Assembly (NCBI GenBank): GCA_029240775.1
Contig: JARDZQ010000045.1
Location: forward strand, 1-9,829
Length of the DNA stretch: 9,829 bases
Reading direction: 5' to 3'
From: Rubrobacteraceae bacterium
Lineage (GTDB): Bacteria > Actinomycetota > Rubrobacteria > Rubrobacterales > Rubrobacteraceae
Position numbers and translations under genes: made by a program. Of the stretch, positions 5,601-9,829 are shown piece by piece. How positions within the stretch are numbered: position 1 is the first letter of the stretch; the number at the start of each line of letters is the position of its first letter. The notes under the pieces were generated by a model that worked only from the letters and a program-made list of their open reading frames with translations, ran no database searches and had not been told where the DNA came from.

Positions 5601-6889
5601 ATGGGCGAGGTCCGGGCACGATTCGCCCCGAGCCCGACGGGTCGCCTCCACCCGGGCAGCGCCCGCACCGCCCTCTTCAATTACCTCTTCGCTAGACATT
5701 ACGGTGGGAAGCTGGTACTCCGCATCGAGGATACGGATCTTGCACGCAGCAGCGAGGAGTTCGAGCAGGATCTCCTGGATAGCCTGAACTGGCTCGGCCT
5801 CTACTTCGACGAGGGCCCGTACCGCCAGAGCGAGCGGGGAGAACTCTACAGGCGGGTAGCAGCGCGCCTCTCGGAGAGAGGACTGACGTACGAGGCGGAA
5901 GACGACGAGGGTCGCAGGGCGCTCTACTTCAAGCTGCCGGATCGCGCAGGCACTTTCCGCGACGAGTTGCGCGGCGAGGTCCGCTTCAGCAAGGTCAAGG
6001 ACTTCGTGATCATCAAGTCCGACGGCACACCTTCCTACAACTTCGCCGCCGTCGTGGACGACCTCGAGATGGGGATAACCCACGTCATCCGGGGCGAGGA
6101 GCACCTCTCGAACACCGCCCGCCAGGTGCTCCTCTACCGCGCGCTGGATGCCGACGAACCGGAGTTCATCCACCTCGGCCTGATCCTCGGCCCCGACGGC
6201 AAGAAGCTCAGCAAGCGGCACGGCGCGCAGAGCGTCGCCGAGTACCGCCGCGATGGCTACCTGCCGGAGGCCCTCGTGAACTACCTGGCGCTCCTCGGCT
6301 GGACACACCCGGAGGGCAGGGAGGAGTTCGCTAGTCTCGATGAGCTGGCGCGCGAGTGGGATCCGTCCCGCCTCGGCGCGAGCCCCGCCATCTTCGACCT
6401 CGACCGTCTCCTCTCCCTGAACGCCCGGCACATCCGGCACCTGCCCGCCGCAGAGCTCAGCCGAAGATTGAAGCCGTTTCTGGATGACCCGTTGCCTCCG
6501 GGACGGGAGCTTGAGGCGGTGGAGGCTCTTCGAGAGGCCATGCGGCTCCTCTCCGAGGCGCCGCGCTTGCTGCGGGAGCTTACCGAGCCGGTGGACCCGA
6601 CGGTGTTCGCCGGGGAGCTGCCCCCTTCGAGCGACGAGGTCTTCACCCACACGATAGCGGCCCTCGAAGGACGTACGCTGGATAGCCTGGACCAGGCACG
6701 CAGCTTCGTCGGAGAGCTGCGTGGCTGGGCTAAAGCGAGGGGTATAAAGGTGCGGGATCTACTCCACCCCTTGCGGCTCGCCCTCACCGGGAGGAACAGG
6801 GGGCCGGAGATGGCGCGGCTCTTCGTGGTGCTCGGTGCGGAGGAGGCGCGGGAGAGGATAGAGCGGGCGAGAGAGGCTAGACTACGGGC

Positions 6890-6893
<4 letters not shown>
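5601..6893 (+). CDS. gltX: Glutamyl-tRNA synthetase (compact form)
   Basis: Charges tRNA-Glu with glutamate. It is a class I synthetase: FAPSPTGRLHPGSARTALFN (8-27) carries the HIGH motif as HPGS (17-20), RIEDTD follows at 41-46, GTPSYNFAAVVDDLEMGITH at 142-161, and KKLSKRHGA (201-209) is the KMSKS loop. The C-terminal helical part (about 280-430) is the anticodon-binding region, so this is a full GluRS rather than the short GluQ-RS. At 430 residues it is about 40 shorter than E. coli GluRS. The missing part is the insertion between YEAEDDEG (97-104) and ALYFKLP (107-113), which in E. coli holds the zinc-binding cysteines; no CxC is present. ATG 5601 is preceded by AGGAG at 5586-5590. The stop overlaps cysS in ATGA. 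tRNA-Gln charging by this enzyme is possible in lineages lacking GlnRS, but nothing here shows it. Confidence 0.95.
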
Positions 6894-8302
<1,409 letters not shown>

Positions 8303-8305
8303 CCT

Positions 8306-9010
8306 GTGCCGGAGACCATCTACGGCGTCCGACCCGTGATCGAGGCTCTGCGAGGCGGACGCCGCAAGGTCCTCGAGGTCCTCGACGCAACGGGCAACGC
8401 ACAGGTCGCACAAGCGGCGAAGGCCGCCGGCGTCCCCGTGCAGACGGTTAGCCAGCAGCGGGTCGCTGAGCTCGCCGCCGGCGCCGTCCATCAGGGGATT
8501 GTCGCGCGGGTGAGTCCGTACCCCTACGTCGAGCTGGAAGATCTCCTGTCTACCCCGGTTCCCCTAGTAGTCGTACTGGACGGCGTGACCGACCCGCACA
8601 ACCTCGGGGCGGTGCTGCGCGTCGCCGACGCGGCCGGAGCGAGCGGGGTGGTGATCCCCAAAGACAGGGCCGCCGGCGTGACGACCGCCGCGGTCAAGGC
8701 GAGCGCGGGGGCGAGCGAGCACGTGCCCGTTGCGAGGGTCACCAACCTCAGGCGGGCCGTAGATCAGATGCAGAGAGCCGGCCTCTGGGTCTACGCAGCC
8801 GAGGTGGGGGGGACGCCGTACGGGGACCTGGATCTCACGGGTCCGGCCGGGCTGGTGCTCGGGAGCGAGGGACGAGGCGTGCGCAGGCTCGTGCGGGAGG
8901 GCTGCGATGGGGCGGTCTCCATCCCGATGCTCGGGGCGGTCGGGTCGTTGAACGTCTCGGTGGCGGCGGCGCTGCTTCTGTACGAGGCCAGGCGGCAGCG
9001 GGGACGATAG
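8306..9010 (+). CDS. rlmB: SpoU-family RNA 2'-O-methyltransferase, RlmB type
   Basis: Probably methylates the ribose of a guanosine in 23S rRNA (Gm2251 in E. coli numbering), using S-adenosylmethionine. 234 residues, about the RlmB norm of 243-250. An N-terminal L30e-like substrate-binding domain (about 1-75) begins with the typical IYGVRPVIEAL and contains GAVHQGIVARVSPY. The SPOUT knot domain follows with motif 1 LDGVTDPHNLGAVLRVADAAG (split here at residues 91-111, with Asn99), motif 2 LVLGSEGRG (183-191) and motif 3 IPMLGAVGSLNVSVAAALLL (206-225). GTG 8306, three bases after the cysS stop, gives the family N-terminus. Its position after cysS matches both Bacillus and mycobacteria. A tRNA target (TrmH-like) cannot be excluded from sequence, but the order and the N-terminal domain favour rRNA. 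Confidence 0.92.
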   Translation: MPETIYGVRPVIEALRGGRRKVLEVLDATGNAQVAQAAKAAGVPVQTVSQQRVAELAAGAVHQGIVARVSPYPYVELEDLLSTPVPLVVVLDGVTDPHNLGAVLRVADAAGASGVVIPKDRAAGVTTAAVKASAGASEHVPVARVTNLRRAVDQMQRAGLWVYAAEVGGTPYGDLDLTGPAGLVLGSEGRGVRRLVREGCDGAVSIPMLGAVGSLNVSVAAALLLYEARRQRGR

Positions 9011-9012
9011 GG

Positions 9013-9513
9013 TTGGCCCCGTACCTCATCCTCGACGGCTACAACGTGATCGGGGCTCTCGACCGCTACGGGACGAGGGTGACGGGCAGCCTGGACGCCT
9101 CGCGAGAGCTACTCGTAAACGACGCCCTCAAGGCCGCGGGCTGGACGGGGCGGCGAATAATCGTGGTCTTCGACGCCCAGGGTGGCCCCGACCCCGAGAG
9201 GACGGAGATGCGGGCCGGCGGCGCGGTGCGCGTGATCTACAGCGCCCCCGGCGAGTCGGCCGACGACGTCATTGAGCGCCTGCTCGGCCATCTGGATGGC
9301 TCCGCTACGGTCTACACGGGAGACTTCGCCCTGCAGCGCACCGCGCTCGCCCGCGGCGTCTCGCGCGCCACACCCCGCGAGTTCGCCGCCCTTCTCGACG
9401 AGCTCCCCGCCACGACCCGTAGCCCCGAAGCCCCCCGCCGCTCGCGCCTCGCAGACAGGCTTTCCTCCGAGACACTGAGGAAGCTAGAGGAGATCCGGCG
9501 TCGGGCTGAGTAG
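9013..9513 (+). CDS. yacP: YacP/Rae1-like NYN-domain endoribonuclease
   Basis: 166 residues, matching the YacP family (about 170). The PIN-like NYN fold is shown by LILDGYNVI (5-13, with Asp8 and Asn11), IIVVFDAQGG (49-58, with Asp54), GESADDVIERL (80-90) and VYTGDFALQRTALARG (100-115, with Asp104). These acidic residues would form the metal site. A basic, helical C-terminal tail follows (about 131-166). In Bacillus subtilis YacP is Rae1, a ribosome-associated nuclease that cuts certain mRNAs in the A site; the same role is inferred here from homology and from its place right after rlmB. The start is TTG 9013, two bases after the rlmB stop, and it gives the family N-terminus. This is the last gene of the run. 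A small CTGAG/CTCAG inverted repeat (9506-9520) spans its stop but has no T-run. The sigH gene that follows in Bacillus is absent. Confidence 0.88.
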   Translation: MAPYLILDGYNVIGALDRYGTRVTGSLDASRELLVNDALKAAGWTGRRIIVVFDAQGGPDPERTEMRAGGAVRVIYSAPGESADDVIERLLGHLDGSATVYTGDFALQRTALARGVSRATPREFAALLDELPATTRSPEAPRRSRLADRLSSETLRKLEEIRRRAE

Positions 9514-9579
9514 TTCTCAGGGTCGGCGAGCCTGGCTGTGTCCCTACGGCTTCCAGAGTAGTAGCCCACAAACGACGCC

Positions 9580-9588
9580 TGCTAGAAT
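9580..9588 (+). promoter_or_regulatory. Extended -10 promoter candidate for tRNA-Thr
   Basis: TGCTAGAAT combines the extended -10 TGn element with a good -10 hexamer (TAGAAT, 9583-9588). No -35 match is visible at 16-19 bases spacing. A start near 9595 would leave a precursor leader of about 50 bases before the tRNA. The surrounding 133-base gap (9514-9646) shows no gene and no convincing terminator. Confidence 0.5.
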
Positions 9589-9646
9589 AACTGGGGCGTG
9601 ACGGTACCGAGCTGAAGTTCGGAAGCTGATGGCTGACCGCTATCTC

Positions 9647-9718
9647 GCCTGGGTAGCTCAGCGGCAGAGCAGCCGCCTTGTAAGCGGCAGGTCGGGGGTT
9701 CGAATCCCTTCCCAGGCT
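9647..9718 (+). tRNA. tRNA-Thr, anticodon UGU
   Basis: A complete cloverleaf can be folded. The acceptor stem is GCCTGGG (9647-9653) with CCCAGGC (9711-9717) and discriminator T 9718. The D stem is GCTC/GAGC (9656-9659, 9667-9670). The anticodon stem is GCCGC/GCGGC (9672-9676, 9684-9688) around loop CTTGTAA, giving anticodon TGT at 9679-9681, which reads threonine ACN codons. The five-base variable loop is followed by a T arm with loop TTCGAAT (9699-9705) whose stem contains two G-U pairs. The 3' CCA is not encoded, so it must be added by nucleotidyltransferase. Confidence 0.96.
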
Positions 9719-9734
9719 CTAGTATGGGGATCCG

Positions 9735-9762
9735 TTGAAAACTCGGTGGCGTTTGCTACCAT
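9735..9762 (+). promoter_or_regulatory. Promoter candidate for the tRNA-Tyr gene
   Basis: TTGAAA (9735-9740) and TACCAT (9757-9762) are separated by 16 bases, and TGC directly before the -10 adds an extended -10 element. A start near 9769 would put about 33 bases before the tRNA. This suggests the two tRNAs can be transcribed separately, although read-through from the first is also possible. Confidence 0.55.
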
Positions 9763-9801
9763 ATCCGGGCGTTTCGGGGCGCGGGTCCCCAGGCGTGCTT
9801 G

Positions 9802-9829
9802 GGGGGTGTGCCCGAGCGGCCAAAGGGAG
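9802..9829 (+). tRNA. Probable tRNA-Tyr, 5' part, cut by the right edge
   Basis: The last 28 bases contain a 7-base acceptor strand followed by TG and the D-arm sequence CCCGAGCGGCCAAAGGGAG. This D arm, with its C-C-C/G-G-G stem and AGCGGCCAAA loop, is characteristic of bacterial tRNA-Tyr, a class with a long variable arm. The anticodon lies beyond the window, so tyrosine is inferred from the 5' third only; another long-variable-arm tRNA (Leu or Ser) is less likely. A Thr/Tyr tRNA cluster is common just before tuf or the rpmG-secE-nusG region. Confidence 0.8.

Noticed and set aside
4816..5787. A 323-codon plus-strand frame overlapping ispD, ispF and gltX
   Set aside because: Extremely Arg/Pro/Ser-rich translation in the wrong frame of three conserved genes.
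5415..6650. A 411-codon open frame on the minus strand opposite ispF and gltX
   Set aside because: It lies opposite two well-supported genes and has shadow-type composition with no recognisable motif.
9506..9520. CTGAG/CTCAG inverted repeat at the yacP stop as a terminator
   Set aside because: The stem is only five pairs and no T-run follows, so an intrinsic terminator is not supported.
9787..9804. CCCCA/TGGGG inverted repeat just before the tRNA-Tyr
   Set aside because: The right arm is the tRNA 5' end itself and the G-run is short; likely chance in G/C-rich DNA.

Overview
The window looks like chromosomal DNA from a high-GC, deep-branching actinobacterium; my best guess is Rubrobacter or a close relative. 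The grounds are G/C-rich third codon positions combined with frequent ATA (Ile) and AGG (Arg) codons, a CarD gene, and a gene order intermediate between Firmicutes and Actinobacteria. The genus is inferred from the reading alone, not from a database match. Left part (1-1313) is accessory DNA. It holds the 3' end of an SGNH-hydrolase gene that runs off the left edge, then a broken DUF433/DUF5615 toxin-antitoxin pair. In that pair the antitoxin has a nonsense codon and a frameshift, and the toxin has an internal stop and has lost its C-terminal half. Core part (1366-9513) is one compact co-directional run of nine genes with junctions between a 4-base overlap and a 4-base gap: radA, disA, carD, ispD, ispF, gltX, cysS, rlmB and a yacP/rae1-like NYN-domain gene. 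They cover recombination and branch migration (RadA), DNA-integrity sensing and c-di-AMP synthesis (DisA), RNA polymerase open-complex control (CarD), two MEP isoprenoid steps (IspD, IspF), Glu- and Cys-tRNA charging, 23S rRNA ribose methylation and a ribosome-linked nuclease. The order is the Bacillus-type radA-disA-yacL-ispD-ispF-gltX-cysE-cysS-mrnC-rlmB-yacP block, with carD where yacL would be and without cysE or mrnC. A TACAAT -10 box six bases before the radA ATG suggests that the operon starts as a leaderless transcript. Right part (9514-9829) carries a complete tRNA-Thr(UGU) and the 5' portion of a probable tRNA-Tyr cut by the right edge, each with its own extended -10 promoter candidate. 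Points most worth a second look: ispD and ispF both lack a usable ATG/GTG/TTG start and appear to begin at ATC (4392) and CTG (5111), each with a Shine-Dalgarno-like sequence. DisA has RHL in place of the conserved RHR catalytic motif. GluRS is compact and lacks the zinc-binding insertion. No clearly new multigene system was found; the novelty lies in these details of known genes.
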